A DNA stretch of 64,000 nucleotides, taken from positions 35,857,264 through 35,921,263 of the forward strand of contig OZ020269.1 of the NCBI GenBank assembly GCA_963971225.1, written 5' to 3'. The notes beneath the pieces are model-generated. The model made no database searches and was not told the DNA's origin. It saw nothing but the letters and a program-made list of their open reading frames with translations. Both the position numbers and the translations under genes were made by a program. Shown here in pieces: positions 23,928 through 36,004 of the stretch. Every line of letters begins with the position of its first letter. The stretch's first letter is position 1. The DNA comes from Melieria omissa (taxonomy: Eukaryota; Arthropoda; Insecta; Diptera; Ulidiidae).

Positions 23928-25645
23928 GGCTGTTGCAAAAAGAGGATGTCCACACGACATTGTCATTATTGCTAAAGGAAGGTTAGAAGACACTCTCTGT
24001 GACATAATCCAGAGAGGCTTAAAAATAACCCAAGAATGGTGTGCCCGAGTAGATTTGCGAATAAACCCGGACAAAACCACCATAGTACCTTTTATATGGA
24101 AAAGAAAGCTGCCACACATGCGGACAATACGCTTGCTCGGGAGGAGCATAGCTTATAAACCAGAGGTGAAGTACCTAGGTGTAACACTAGGCTCGAAGTT
24201 ATAGTACTCTGGAATAAGTACGCGGAGGCAGTTATCAGTTAAGCAACGAAGGCGGTCATGGTATACAGATCCCTAGCAGGCAAAACTTGGGGATGCAAAC
24301 CGAGCATACTGAAATGGATGTATACCATGATTGTGAGACCAGCACTCACATATGCAGCAGTGGCATGGGCCCCAAGAGCCACACTCACGACAGTGAGGAA
24401 AAGGCTCAACAAGGTCCAGCGACTTGCGTGCACGTGCATTACAGGAGCTATGAGAACCTGTCCCACGGCGTCACTGGAGGTGATACTTAATATATCGCCA
24501 TTGCACGTAGCAATTGAGATGGCGGCCAAGCGTACAATCCTGGGATTGGCCAGAACCAGTAAGGGGGAGGATCACATCCTTAGGCATAGAGACTTAGATG
24601 TGCTTTCCACTAGTAACCTTTATGTTTTGTATCCGATGGATACGATAACATGAACATATACTACGAGAAACACTTCGAAGTTTATATGAGCAATAAAGTA
24701 GACTGGGCCTGGGAAGACCACCAAGTCCATTTTAAACCACACACAATTAAGTGGTTTACAGACGGCTCGAAAACGCACGAAGGAACAGGGGCGGGGGTGT
24801 TTGGACCTCGCCAAGCACTATGAGCCCATGGGGAAAACACCCAGCATATTCCAGGCTGAACTTTATGCAATCAGGCTCTGCGTGCAAGTCAACCTCGAGC
24901 ATGCGTACAGAGGGCAGGACATCGTCATCTGCTCCGACAGCCAAGCAGCCATCAAAGCACTAATCTCATATGAGATAACCTCAGGATTAGTGCTGGAATG
25001 CATTGAGGCATTGAATGCACTGGGCAAATGCAACCAGGTGAAGATCCTCTGGGTTCCAGGACACAGAGGTATCGAAGGAAACGAAAAAAGCGGACAGCCT
25101 CGCTAGAACCGCGGCAGCCACGCCCCCCTAGGACCTGAACCCTTTATTGGGCTGGAAAAAAGCGCTTTAACGGAGTCACTAAGACTTGAGGAAAGGGCCA
25201 AGAACACAGAACACTGGACTAGCGCCTCCGGTCTCAGGCAATCGAAAATCTTCATCAAAGATTCCAACCCCGAATGGAGTGAAAATGCCTCAAACTAAGG
25301 AGAAACCAGCTTAGACAGGTCACAGGTCTTCTAACTGGGCATTGCAGATTGAGGAAACACATGCATACAATCGGGATAGAACAGGTAAACGTCTGTAGAC
25401 TCTGCGAAACAGCAGAGGAGACTCCCGAACACATCATAATGCACTGTAATGTTGCTTGGCGCAGCAGGTTGCGTTACCTGGGCCAGTTTTGGCTTGTAGA
25501 AGAGGACGAGAACACCTAGACCCCCGCGAGTTTCTAAGTTTCATTAGGGCGGTAGGTCTAGGGGATGTACTCTAACAATTGTAATGGGCACAATAGATCA
25601 ATCCTGGTCTCAGTGCAGTTTACCCTAATCAATTCTATTCTATTC
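23928..25645 (+). mobile_element. 5'-truncated LINE (reverse transcriptase end plus RNase H), degenerate
   Basis: Flanked by a 12-bp direct repeat TATGGCTGTAAT at 23916-23927 and 25646-25657, the expected target duplication. Coding remnants in order: end of the RT palm (HDIVIIAKGRLEDTL, NPDKTTIVPF, VKYLGVTLGSKL), connection (MVYRSLAGKTWGCKPSIL, RPALTYAAVAWAPRA), RNase H (WFTDGSKTHEGTGAG, FQAELYAIRLC, ICSDSQAAIKAL, WVPGHRGIEGNEK) and a C-terminal CRLCETAEETPEH..HC zinc knuckle. The catalytic YADD is altered to CPHD and there are several frameshifts. The tail is (TTCTA)n rather than poly(A). It belongs to the I/jockey/R1-type group with RNase H. Confidence 0.85.
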
Positions 25646-25723
25646 TATGGCTGTAATAGTTAGTAAAACATAAAATTTCTTGCGTATAAATAAAATCTAA
25701 TATTTCGTTTAGTTCAGTATATA

Positions 25724-26072
25724 CAGCCGCCAGTGGCAGCCGCCGTGGCTCAGTTGGTTAGTGCGCGGTCCAAGCGAGTCGCATGCAGAGCGACGCTAGT
25801 TCGAATTCTGCATGTAGTAACACCTAAAAAAAAATAACGGGAAACTCGTTCTCTTTCGGTGGCTGTCCTCTCAGCTGGAAATGGCAAACCTCTGAGAGTA
25901 AAAATTGCCTATGAAAAAGCTCCCAACCTGCCGTTCGGAACCGGCATAAAACTGTAGGTCCCTTCCACCCGCGTACAAAATTCACACGCACAACACGGGT
26001 GGTTGCGGGAAGCTAGGCCTTAGTCTCGCGTAAGCGGGCTGTCGTGCCAATCAATTAATTAAATTATTATTA
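25724..26072 (+). mobile_element. tRNA-derived SINE, copy 1
   Basis: A polymerase III type head (GCCGTGGCTCAGTTGG box A; AGTTCGAATTC box B) is followed by a body with CGGTGGCTGTCCTCTCAGCTG and GTTGCGGGAAGCTAGGC and a TTA-rich tail. Flanking TTCAGTATATA occurs on both sides (25713 and 26073). Copies at 35655 (minus) and 37740 share the same body. It is not a functional tRNA gene. Confidence 0.85.
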
Positions 26073-26083
26073 TTCAGTATATA

Positions 26084-26638
26084 CAGGGTGCGCCATCTGC
26101 TACTTTTTTTCTATTTGAAAAAACAACGCTTTTTTTGATGTGAAATCAATTTTTTTATTTATAAATGAAGGTTGGTTTTTGCCATTTATGTATGAAATAT
26201 AACATCGGAAATATAAGACGGAGCAACGGCCCACACATCTCGCCAGACAATCGCCCTATTGCAGGAGAAATTTCAAGACCGCATAATTTCAAAAAATTCC
26301 GATGTGAATTGGCCCCCGAGATCGTGCGATGTAACCCCTCTTGACTATTTCCTTTGGGGATTTTTGAAAGGGAAAGTGTATGCGAATGCTCCCCGGACAA
26401 TTCAAGACCTTAAGCACAATATTTGGACTGAAATTGCGGCCAAAGACCCGATTTCATTGAAAATTTTGATGCTCGGATGTTGGCCTGTAAACGAAGCCGC
26501 GGTGGTCACATGACCGATGTTATATTTCATACATAAATGGCATAAACCTTCATTTATCAATAAAAAAAATTGATTTCACATCATAAAAAGCGTGTTGTTT
26601 ATTCAAATAGAAAAAAAAGTAGCAGATGGCGCACCCTT
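26084..26638 (+). mobile_element. Short non-autonomous mariner-like element
   Basis: Inverted ends CAGGGTGCGCCATCTGCTAC (26084) and GTAGCAGATGGCGCACCCTT (to 26638), flanked by TA, with pairing that continues through TTTTTTTCTATTTGAA. The frame 26259-26513 (+) keeps the end of a DDD-type transposase: VNWPPRSCDVTPLDYFLWGF and VYANAPRTIQDLKHNI. The N-terminal and first catalytic parts are gone. The SINE sits directly against its left end. Confidence 0.85.
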
Positions 26639-27490
26639 TATTTTAAAAGTACATATATCGGAATTGCAGTGAAAATGCGAATTAAAAAGTTAGTTTTTCT
26701 TCTTCTTTCTTTACTATATTTAGAACATTCAAGAAACGCGCATTCTTAATTTCGTATTATTTATTCCAAAAATTTAAAACTATTCTAGATCCAGCACAAA
26801 TTTCTTTTTGGAACCAAAGAGGTGTCGGACGTCCACAAAGTAGCATGTCGCCATATGGCAACGAAATAACAAAAGGGTTAGAACAAATTAGAACGTGTGG
26901 TTTGTGCGTTGAACTATAGGTGATATATTTGTATGACAATGACAAACCTCTGAATCGTGTTGTTTGGTTTTATTATTATTTTATATTAATACATATGTAT
27001 ACATATTAAATGTATGGTATGCCTTGCTCAGAAGCAAGTTTAGTTACGCGCATTTTACACATGAGGGGGAAAGTCACAACTGCTTAAAAATAAATTCTCT
27101 TCCTTTTGTTTCATTTTTGTTTGTAAGCGAAAATCCATTTTGTCTCCTTTCGGTTTTAGTCGGTAATTTCGATTAAACTAAACAGGTTAATGAACTATTC
27201 TATTTTATTTTAAAGAACCGCATGGAAATAAATTGCGGTCATTTTTTACAGTTGAACTAGCTTGAACTGTTCAATTGATGAGCTGAGATCCACTCGGAAC
27301 CGGTTGCATAATAAACAATAAAAATGTTATGCCACCACTTCATGCTATCTCATCGACAGTCTTGACTTCGGAGTGGAGCTTGTGAGACGTGTGGTCTAGT
27401 TTAGTAGTATGATTCGACTATACGTAACAATTATTTATAAAAATTCACACAAACGCATCCATGAAAATAAAGCAGACCATTGCAGTTGCT
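26639..27490. other. Gap before Hsc70-5, probable 3' UTR on the right
   Basis: No gene or transposon recognised. On the minus strand an AATAAA signal (TTTATT on the plus strand near 27205) lies about 285 bp after the Hsc70-5 stop codon and is a candidate polyadenylation signal. Confidence 0.4.
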
Positions 27491-30400
27491 CTAGTTCTTT
27501 TCCTCCTTCTTTTGCTCGCTTGTGGTTTGCTCTGAACTGCTTCCAGAACCAGCACTCTCACGCTCCGCCGACATCTATAAAATGGAAAAGCAATATACAA
27601 CATCGTTCCGTCAGAAAGTGTACCTTTTAGCACTTACCTTTTTGTACGCCATCTCAAAAAGTTTCAAAGACGACTGCTGCAGTTGACTGGTCGCTTTTCT
27701 GACTTCCTCGGGTTCAGCTGTGTCCTTATTTGCCAGCAATGTACGCAGATCGGCAATCTCTTTCTTCAATTTTTCGCACTGCAAAAATTTTAATTTCATT
27801 CATATTACTAATTTGGAAGGATTGAACTAGTGGCAACACAACACACCTCTTCAGCTGGTAATTGACTCTTGAATTCCTCCATTTTCGTTTCAGTATCATG
27901 AACAATGCTTTCGCCTTGGTTCACCAGTTCAATCAGTTCGCGCTTCTTCTTGTCAGTAGCAGCATATTCTTCGGCTTTCTTAATCATATTTTCAATTTCA
28001 TCCTTGCTCAAGCCACCACTCGATTGGATAACGATTTGCTGTTCCTTGCCAGTACCTTTGTCTTTTGCCGACACGTGGACAATGCCATTCGCATCGATAT
28101 CAAATACTACTTCGATCTGCGGCACACCACGTGGCGCAGGTGGAATGCCCACAAGCGTGAAAGAGCCCAGCAGCTTGTTGTCAGAGGCCATTTCCCGCTC
28201 ACCTTGATGCACCTTAATCTCTACTTGTGTTTGGCCATCAGCAGCGGTAGAAAACACTTGCGACTTCTTCGTGGGAATAGTTGTGTTACGCGAAATCAGA
28301 CGGGTAAATACTCCGCCAAGCGTTTCAATACCCAGCGATAACGGAGTAACGTCAAGCAGCAAAACGTCAGTTACGTCGCCAGCCAACACACCGCCTTGGA
28401 CAGCTGCACCGACGGCAACCGCTTCGTCGGGATTCACCGAACGCGACGGTTGGCGTCCAAACAGGTCTTGAACGGTTTGCTGTACCTTGGGCATTCGCGT
28501 CATGCCGCCAACCAACAGTACCTCGCCGATTTCCGTTTTGGAAACCTCAGCATCTGTTAGCGCTTTCTGGCAAGGCTGAATCGTGCGCTTAATTAGATCG
28601 CCAACGAGACTTTCCAACTTGGAACGCGTCATTTTCAAGTTCATGTGCTGCGGTCCGGACGCATCCATAGTCAGGTATGGCAAATTAATATCCGTTTGCT
28701 GCGAGGACGAAAGCTCGCATTTCGCTTTCTCGGCAGCCTCTTTCAAGCGCTGCATGGCAATGTTGTCCTTCGTGATATCGATACCACTGTCCTTCTTGAA
28801 TTCGGCGACCAAGTAGTTGACGATTGCATTATCGAAGTCTTCGCCACCGAGCAACGTGTCACCATTTGTTGACTTCACCTCAAAGACACCCTTCTGAATC
28901 TCCAAAATGGAAATATCGAAAGTACCGCCGCCCAAATCGTACACGGCAATGCTGTTGAAAATTACAAAGTCCTGTTAAGCAGCTGAAGTCTTCACAACAC
29001 ATTCGCATACTCACATTTTATCGTCAGTCTTGTCCATGCCGTACGCCAAAGCGGCTGCGGTTGGTTCGTTAATGACACGCAGCACGTTGAGGCCGGAAAT
29101 CTGTCCAGCATCTTTGGTAGCTTGGCGCTGAGAGTCATTGAAGTAGGCAGGCACAGTGATGACGGCATTCTTAACCGGCGTGTTAAGATATGCTTCCGCT
29201 GTCTCCTTCATTTTCATTAGAATAAAGGCGCCGATTTGTGACGGCGAGTACACTTTGCCATCTGAAGATGACACCCAAGCGTCGCCATTTGAAGCCCGCA
29301 CCACTTTGTACGACAGATTCTTCAAGTCCTTCTTGATTTCGGGATCGTCAAAGCGGCGACCAATCAAACGCTTGGTGGCGTAGAAAGTGTTGGTCGAATT
29401 GGTGACGGCTTGGCGTTTAGCGGGCATACCGACTAAGCGCTCGCCATCTTTAGTGAACGCAACGTGAGAAGGCGTGGTGCGAGCGCCTTCGGCGTTTTCA
29501 ATCACCTTAGCCTGCTTACCCTCCATTACAGCGACGCACGAGTTAGTGGTGCCCAAATCGATACCGATAACGGCACCTTTCACCTCACCAGATCTACAAA
29601 ACAAGTGAAAGCAATTAAATTTATACTAATCATAACCAAGCAAGAGATGACGTCCGCTCAGAGTGCATATAAAATGTCTATATAAAATGTGAAAGTATGA
29701 ATTAGTTTGATAAATTCGCATAGTTAAGCTTAAATCGCCTAAGTTATTCCATAGTCACTTGCACATGCATACGTAGGTGTGAGATATTGAACAAATCCAA
29801 GGATAGAAGATGACTAAATTTAATTGCGAATCAGTCCCATTCTAGTTTAGTTGCTAATTTATTTATTTATTTTTTTATTTCTGTATTGTTGGAGATTTTA
29901 CAATTTCCAATTTATAGAATGCGATGAAAGTTAAATATTCAGACAAGATTTAGAGGAAAAGTTCTAAACGGGGTATTGCAGCATGAGAATGACTCGATTT
30001 TATTATAAATAAATTACGAGTACGATAACACGCCAATTGTTCACAGTTATTGAAAGCGACTTTTTTAATAGCTATACGACGCTGTTACAAACGCCAGTTC
30101 AAATTCATATATATTATGACCGTCTTGTGCAAAATTGTACGAGTTAAAATCTATTTTAAATATTGTAATGTGTTTGGAAGTCAGAAATCGGAGAAGGTAA
30201 ACAGTGTTCGCGATCGGCAGTTAGCCGACAGCACATTTTGGCGATGAGCGCTGAGTAGTAGCAAGTGTATCTTTTGTGGAAACACCCTGGCACAAGTGCG
30301 AAGTTCGTTTTTACCCTTTTTGTAAAAGTTGTTCATAGGTAAGGCGAGAAGGCAGCGGACATAAACTGAGACCAATTTTAACGCATCAGTTTCGTCATAG

Positions 30401-31023
30401 GAATAACTGACACCCAAGATATGCATTATCGGCAGAGTACGCCGGGCAAAATAAAATAAACTATTTTATAAAACAAAAATTTTGAAAGATTCGTCGGAGC
30501 GGATTGACATTATGTGATGTCGGTTGATCAACCGCGTGCACCGTATGACGCAATACCAGGTCCGACTGGTGTAAAGTGCGTTGTTAAGTCCTTGAATTGC
30601 ACAACTCACGTGATACCTCAACTCCTACTTGATGTCAAAGTAAAATCACCGGCAAATTTCAATCTTATATTGTAGCAATATAGTAAAAAACATTGCACTT
30701 ACTTGTATCGCACTTGGGAGGAAAGTCCATTTCCCAGCACAGGAATATTCTGCAAAATGATAACTACATTACTGATGACGATATTTTAACTTTTTCTACG
30801 ATATTCGCTGTCTTCGGCGGCTCGTCGCAAGCATCGCATTTTTCATTTCGCCAAAACTTTTCTCATACACGTATTATGTAAAACGCCGCAAAGCGAGATA
30901 CGAAGCTAGTGCGCACAATACTCTGGCGAACGGACAGCTTACCTGCACAAAGAATTTTCCAGAATCTGATGCAGCCAGGCGCTGACCGATGAGCCGTGGC
31001 AGAAACTTTGGCACCCTCAACAT
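27491..31023 (-). CDS. Hsc70-5: Mitochondrial Hsp70 (mortalin / Hsc70-5)
   Basis: Six exons on the minus strand: 31023-30943, 30749-30703, 29593-29015, 28951-27847, 27778-27638, 27574-27491 (2,037 nt, 678 residues, as expected for mortalin). The start [19 protein letters not shown] is an arginine/leucine-rich mitochondrial targeting peptide. The ATPase domain has [12 protein letters not shown] (from residue 54), DLGGGTFD (241-248) and [10 protein letters not shown]; then the linker region [19 protein letters not shown], the substrate-binding domain and the helical lid ending SEQKKEEKN. All core motifs are intact. It should drive protein import into the matrix, folding and Fe-S cluster assembly with ATP. 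It is divergently arranged with the mitochondrial J-protein gene at 32013. No disruption seen. Confidence 0.95.
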
Positions 31024-32012
31024 TTTCGTTCAAATAAAAGACAACGGAAGCGGCCACAAATTAATTTCTGAGCTAACGAAAATTTCTCGAACTTCACGAA
31101 CGCGTGCGAGCAATGAAAAAGAACAGCACGTTTTTCGCTTTTCGCCAGATAGCAATGTTCCTGCTCGCTGGCAGAGACAAGTGAACTGATTCGTTCTTTG
31201 ACAACTTCAGTAGAAAGAAAGAACAGAGTGTTCCAAGTTCAAGCAATAGAGAGAAAAGTTTGTTTGTGAGAATGTGGCAGCTGCTTTTAAATCAAACCAG
31301 TTTATTTGAATGCCTTTGATATAAATATTTGCAAAAATTCTTTTAGTAAGAGGTTTTAGTAAAACTCTGTTAATGGTTGTTTTTTTATTTACCTCGAAAG
31401 TAAATAATACTTTGTTTCAGTGAAATTCGAACGGTTTCTAAGAGACAAAAGGCTTAAAACTGTCATTGTTGCAAACTTAACTGAAATTAAATTCTGAAAG
31501 TCTACCATGGGACGTAACTATAACATCTTATCTATATTGATTGATGCATCTATGTTTTTTCTTATAGTCAAGTTGCTGAAAGGAGAAAATGAAAGGCCGA
31601 ATATAAAATTTTATATTTTATATTTTTTTATATTTTATTTTATAAAAATGCTTGTTAGTTCTAAAATGGTGGTTGTGGACTGATTTCCCGCTGGGACGAA
31701 GTAGAACTTGGACAATAGCATTTAAAATTGATGTTTGAAATGTATCTATGATTTTTCAGTTCCGGCGTTTAATGAGGAATATGTGGAGCATGTGACATTC
31801 TGTTATTTCATTGCAGGCATTCCTTCCCCGAAACGCACAGAGTGAAAATCTTGTTTCGGGCTAGTAGGGCTGGCAAAGCTATTACGAGGAGCATTTGGAG
31901 GTTATTTCAGCTAGGTGGCTTTCGATTTATTCCAAATTCAAAATTTAAACTGATCAGAACAACTTCAGCAGGTGCAGACGCGGAGTGAAGTGCTAACACC
32001 TCTCAGCTCAAC
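31024..32012. promoter_or_regulatory. Divergent promoter region between Hsc70-5 and the DNAJC11-like gene
   Basis: This 989-bp gap separates the two divergent start codons and must hold both 5' UTRs and promoters. No TATA box is obvious at either gene. A TCAGTT initiator match on the minus strand (31184-31189) lies about 165 bp upstream of the Hsc70-5 ATG; a run of TTTTATATTT repeats lies at 31605-31645. Confidence 0.4.
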
Positions 32013-34431
32013 ATGTCCATGGACGCTGAATCTGACAATGAGCTAGAAGAGAATTACTACACGTTCCTGAACCTACCGAAAGAAGTAAGTTGCGAAGCGA
32101 TCAGCTGGCCGCCGGTATCGAGATGATGAAATTTCTCTTCATGTTGTAGGCCACAGCCGATCAGATCAATGCAGCGTACAGAAAGCTGAGCCGCATTTAT
32201 CACCCTGACAAACATGTAGATCCGGAAAAAAAGCAGAAGGCTGAGCAGCTGTTCAATCGCACGAAGCATGCCTACGAGGTGCTCTCCGATCCGCACAAGC
32301 GAGCTATTTACGATTCGGTGGGCGAGAAGGGCTTGCGTACTGATGGCTGGGAGCTGATTCATCGTACAAAAACGCCAGCCGAGATACGTGAGGAGTACGA
32401 GCGACTGGCCCAAGCTGCTGAGGAGCGTAAGCTGCAACAACGCACCAATCCCCGTGGTAACATCACAATCAATGTGAACGCAACGGAGATCTTCACGCCT
32501 TACGATGAGACGCAGTTACCGCGTGTGGAAGTGTCCTCTATGAGTATATCACAGTCCATTGAGGCACCCATTACTCGCAAAGACACACTGACGCTCGGCG
32601 GCAATCTGTACTCCTCAAATGGCAACGGCAGCGGCAACTTTGTGGTATGTGGGCGCCGTCTACTCAACAAGGGCTGGCTGGAATTAGATGTCGGGGCAGG
32701 TAATGGTCCCGTGTTAGGTGTGAAAGGTGCGTATGTCCCAGTCGATGCAGTCTAAACCTTTGCGTGTCGTCGCTGATTCGCTTTTCCTATGTATAGGCGG
32801 CCGCACACTGTCCTCAATGTTGACATTGAATGGTGGAACTTCGCTAAACTTCCGCGACAGCCGCGTCATACCCTCATTGTTCTCGACTTTGGCCGTGCAG
32901 CTGGATAAACATACGATGGGCTCGTTGACGTTAAACGTCAGTGCGCAGTCTTCCATGACGACGCAGATCGATAGCAGCACGGACCAGTACGCGTGGAGTA
33001 CATCATTTGTAATTGGATTCCCGCACATTTACCTCAGTGCAGCCTATACGCACAAGATGATTGAGCATGAGCTGAAACTAAAGCTGGCGGCCAAGTGAGT
33101 TCCAATAATCAGTTGAATGCGCACACCTCTAATCATGCACCAATATTATTTTTGCACTGTATTAATGTATTTGATTGAAAACGGCTTAGCGATGCTCGGG
33201 TTACAACAGTAGATCAGTAGATAATACAAATTTTGCATGGACTCGTACGACAAATAAAGTTGGGTCCCCATGTTTGGATGTTCTTGATCCAGAGTACAAT
33301 TTTTGTTAAGTGGCTGTAAAGTGGATATTTTCTATGTATTAATAGGCGCGGTTAAATTGGTGGAGCTTTCCGCAACAAATTCCAAATAAACTGCTCGTCA
33401 CTTGAGAGTTGTGAAGTTGAAATGCGTGCTTTTCCGTTGATTACGGCTGTTACAGTTTTACTACTGTATTTCACAATTGTGTTTACTTACAATGTGTCAA
33501 TCAGAATGAGAGAAGCCAGGCACTTCGATACCATTTGTTAAGTTCATAAAACGAGTGCAATAGTTAGGCTTAATTTCCACATAGGATTCATATTTATTAC
33601 ATTTAAATTGTCATTTCCAGTATTTGTTTTACAGGTTAGGCACTTTTGGCTTCTTAGCAGAATATGGAGCTGAGAAGAAGATTTCGAAATACAGTTCGGT
33701 GTTCGCGGCTGTATCTATTGGCGTTCCCTCTGGAGTTATGCTTAAGTTCAAGTGAGTTAACAACAATATTTGTGAATACAGGACTGGCTGTAATAGCAGT
33801 TTTATTTAATTTCAGAATAATTCGATCTAATCAGTCGTACGTGTTTCCAATTCATTTGAGTGAAGAAATTGTGCCTGCGGCTATTTTTTACGCATCGGTG
33901 ACGCCAGTTTTGGTGTGGTTCTTTGTGAAAAAGTCCATTATTGACCCGATGCAGATAGAGCGTAAAAATGTCGAAATCGAGAAGACGAAAAGAAACAACG
34001 AACAACGCATGACCCTGAAAAGACAGGAGGCACGTGCTGCTGTAGATCTGATGCAGCACACGTTTGAGCGCATCGTGGCGGAGGAAAGCAGCCGCGCGGG
34101 ATTGATTATAACGAACGCCACATACGGCCGGATGGAAGAGAGCGGTGTCAGCTTCCAAGAAAATGCTTCAATTGATGTGAAAATTCCACTGCAGTGTCTT
34201 GTGAAGGACGGCGTGCTAATGCTGTACCGTGCATCTAAGGTCTTTCGAACTATTAAGTGTGGTGTGTGGTTAATAAATATGATATATTTTCAGAGCGAAT
34301 TGCCCGGCTTCTACGATCCCTGCATTGGCGAGGATAAGGTCCTGAAGATTGAGTACATAAGCAATAATCAAAGCAAAGTTACAGTAGTGAAGGATTTGGA
34401 ATCTGTGCGACTGCCAATGAATAGCAATTGA
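32013..34431 (+). CDS. DNAJC11-like J-domain protein
   Basis: Exons 32013-32084, 32150-32726, 32797-33094, 33635-33751, 33816-34239 and 34294-34431 join in frame (1,626 nt, 541 residues; human DNAJC11 has about 559). The J domain is at the N-terminus ([20 protein letters not shown]) with the HPD motif in RIYHPDKH and ends [18 protein letters not shown]. The long middle is a beta-rich region of the family, and the C-terminal DUF3395 domain reads [17 protein letters not shown]. In animals DNAJC11 sits at the mitochondrial outer membrane with the MICOS/SAM assembly and supports cristae shape. The last intron (34240-34293) is 54 nt, open in frame, and has a weak GTCTTT donor; retention would add 18 residues. 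The Drosophila counterpart is CG8531 (from memory). Confidence 0.92.
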
Positions 34432-34833
34432 TGTGGTGCAGTCTTTTTAAATAGTCAAAATTCGCAGTTTTGAAAAAAAGGGAAAAATAATATTTATAAA
34501 TACCAAAACAGAAACAAGTCAGTTTCATTTTTTTTCATAAAACTGGAGTGAATGCGTTTACCGTTACAACCTTTAACTGTGATAGGCTGGCGTGCAGCAT
34601 ACATGAATTTAGATTTTATCGCTATATGTCAAGGAATTAAAAAAATTCATTCGAAATGAGTTTATGCATAATCACTGAGGGAGTGAATTTGTGTGTTGTA
34701 AACGGCATCTACAATTTTTTTTCGGCTCGGTGCAAAAAATATGTGATCTCGACGCTGCTTGACTTCGCCAAACCTTTAACGCAAAATAAAATAGTTTTTC
34801 CAATATATTTCTCCCTTTTGATTATTTATTGTG

Positions 34834-36004
34834 CAGTGGACGTCCAATAAAACAAATCGTATGTTGTAACCCCAAATTGTTAAATCGAAAAATTCGCAAA
34901 ATCGCAACGAAATTTATTTTTGTTTTAAACCATCCTTAAAGAAAGAAGTCTTACATATTCAGTTTTTAACCTTCTGCCTGTCCCTTGGGGTTTATTTGAC
35001 ACCAGACGGAATTAAAAAACGGTTGAGCAGTCGTCCTTTGTTATTTAGTGTTAATAATAACAAATCGAGAAAAATACTTTTCGGAACATTTTTTCATGTT
35101 TTGTCAATAAATTATATAACCGTTTGATTTGGGGCATCCTGACCCCAAAGGTTAGCGATCGCAATTTTAAGCAAAGGACAGACAAAATGTTAAACAAATA
35201 TCTTGTTTTATTCCAGCATTTTCAAAATACAAATATGGCTATGTGTCTACGGTGAAAAAGTCTTCGATACGCGATTGCCTCTTTACCGCAACTAAACTTT
35301 AAATTTTAATTAAAAAAAAAAGCCGGCCGAACGCAAAACAAATTCTGTGAAAATTATCGGCAATGCATACAAACAGAAGTTAGAAATGTTGGTAACTTAA
35401 CGTAAATTTGAAAGTTTCAACGTAACAAAAACAACTGAGGTACCGTTCACTTGACGAAACCAAACATTCATTGCTATTGTAAAGAATGTGAATGCTCAAA
35501 TAAAACAATTCTAAGGGTGAAAAACAACAAAAACATTCGTTATATCGAATAGCAAATTTTACTTTTGTTCGTAATATAGAACCATCAATGGAAACAATTT
35601 GGCTGTACGTTAAATCGAAAATTTGTTAAATGGGATGTTCGTTATACTGGACGTCCAATAATAATTATAATTGACCTGCACGACAGCCCGCTTACGCGAG
35701 ACTAAGGCCTAGCTTCCCGCAGCCACCCGTGTTGTGCGTGTCAATTTGTACGCGGGTTGAAGGGACCTACAGTTTTATGCCGGTTCCGAACGGCAGGTTG
35801 GGAGCTTTTTCATCGGCAATTTTTACTCTCAGAGGTTTGCCATTTCCAGCTGAGAGGACAGCCACCGAAAGAGAAAACGAGTTTCCCGTTATTTTTTTTA
35901 GGTGTTATTACAGGCAGTATTTGAATCTGCGGTTGCTGACTTTGACTCGTTCTCCAACGCACTAACCAACTGAGCCACGGCGGCTTCCTACTGGACGTTC
36001 ACTG
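34834..36004. mobile_element. Probable pogo/Tigger-like non-autonomous element, interrupted by a SINE
   Basis: Inverted ends CAGTGGACGTCC (34834) and GGACGTTCACTG (to 36004) are followed inwards by further inverse likeness (TTGTTAAATCGAAAA on the left; TTTTCGATTTAACG inverted on the right, without the SINE). The right flank is TA but the left is TG, so the target duplication is imperfect. No transposase is visible; a 64-codon frame at 34656 just outside has no known motif. Confidence 0.45.
35655..35988 (-). mobile_element. tRNA-derived SINE, copy 2 (minus strand)
   Basis: Inverse of the family at 25724. The tRNA-like head is at the right end (CCAACTGAGCCACGGCGGC). The sequence TACTGGACGT is present on both sides (35645-35654 and 35989-35998), a clear 10-bp target duplication. 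The box B region is more diverged than in copy 1. Confidence 0.85.

Noticed and set aside
25740..25815. A tRNA gene
   Set aside because: Box A and B are present but no full cloverleaf is evident, and the same head with the same long body occurs three times: it is a SINE.
34656..34850. 64-codon frame after the DNAJC11-like gene
   Set aside because: No motif, and it runs into the end of the pogo-like element.
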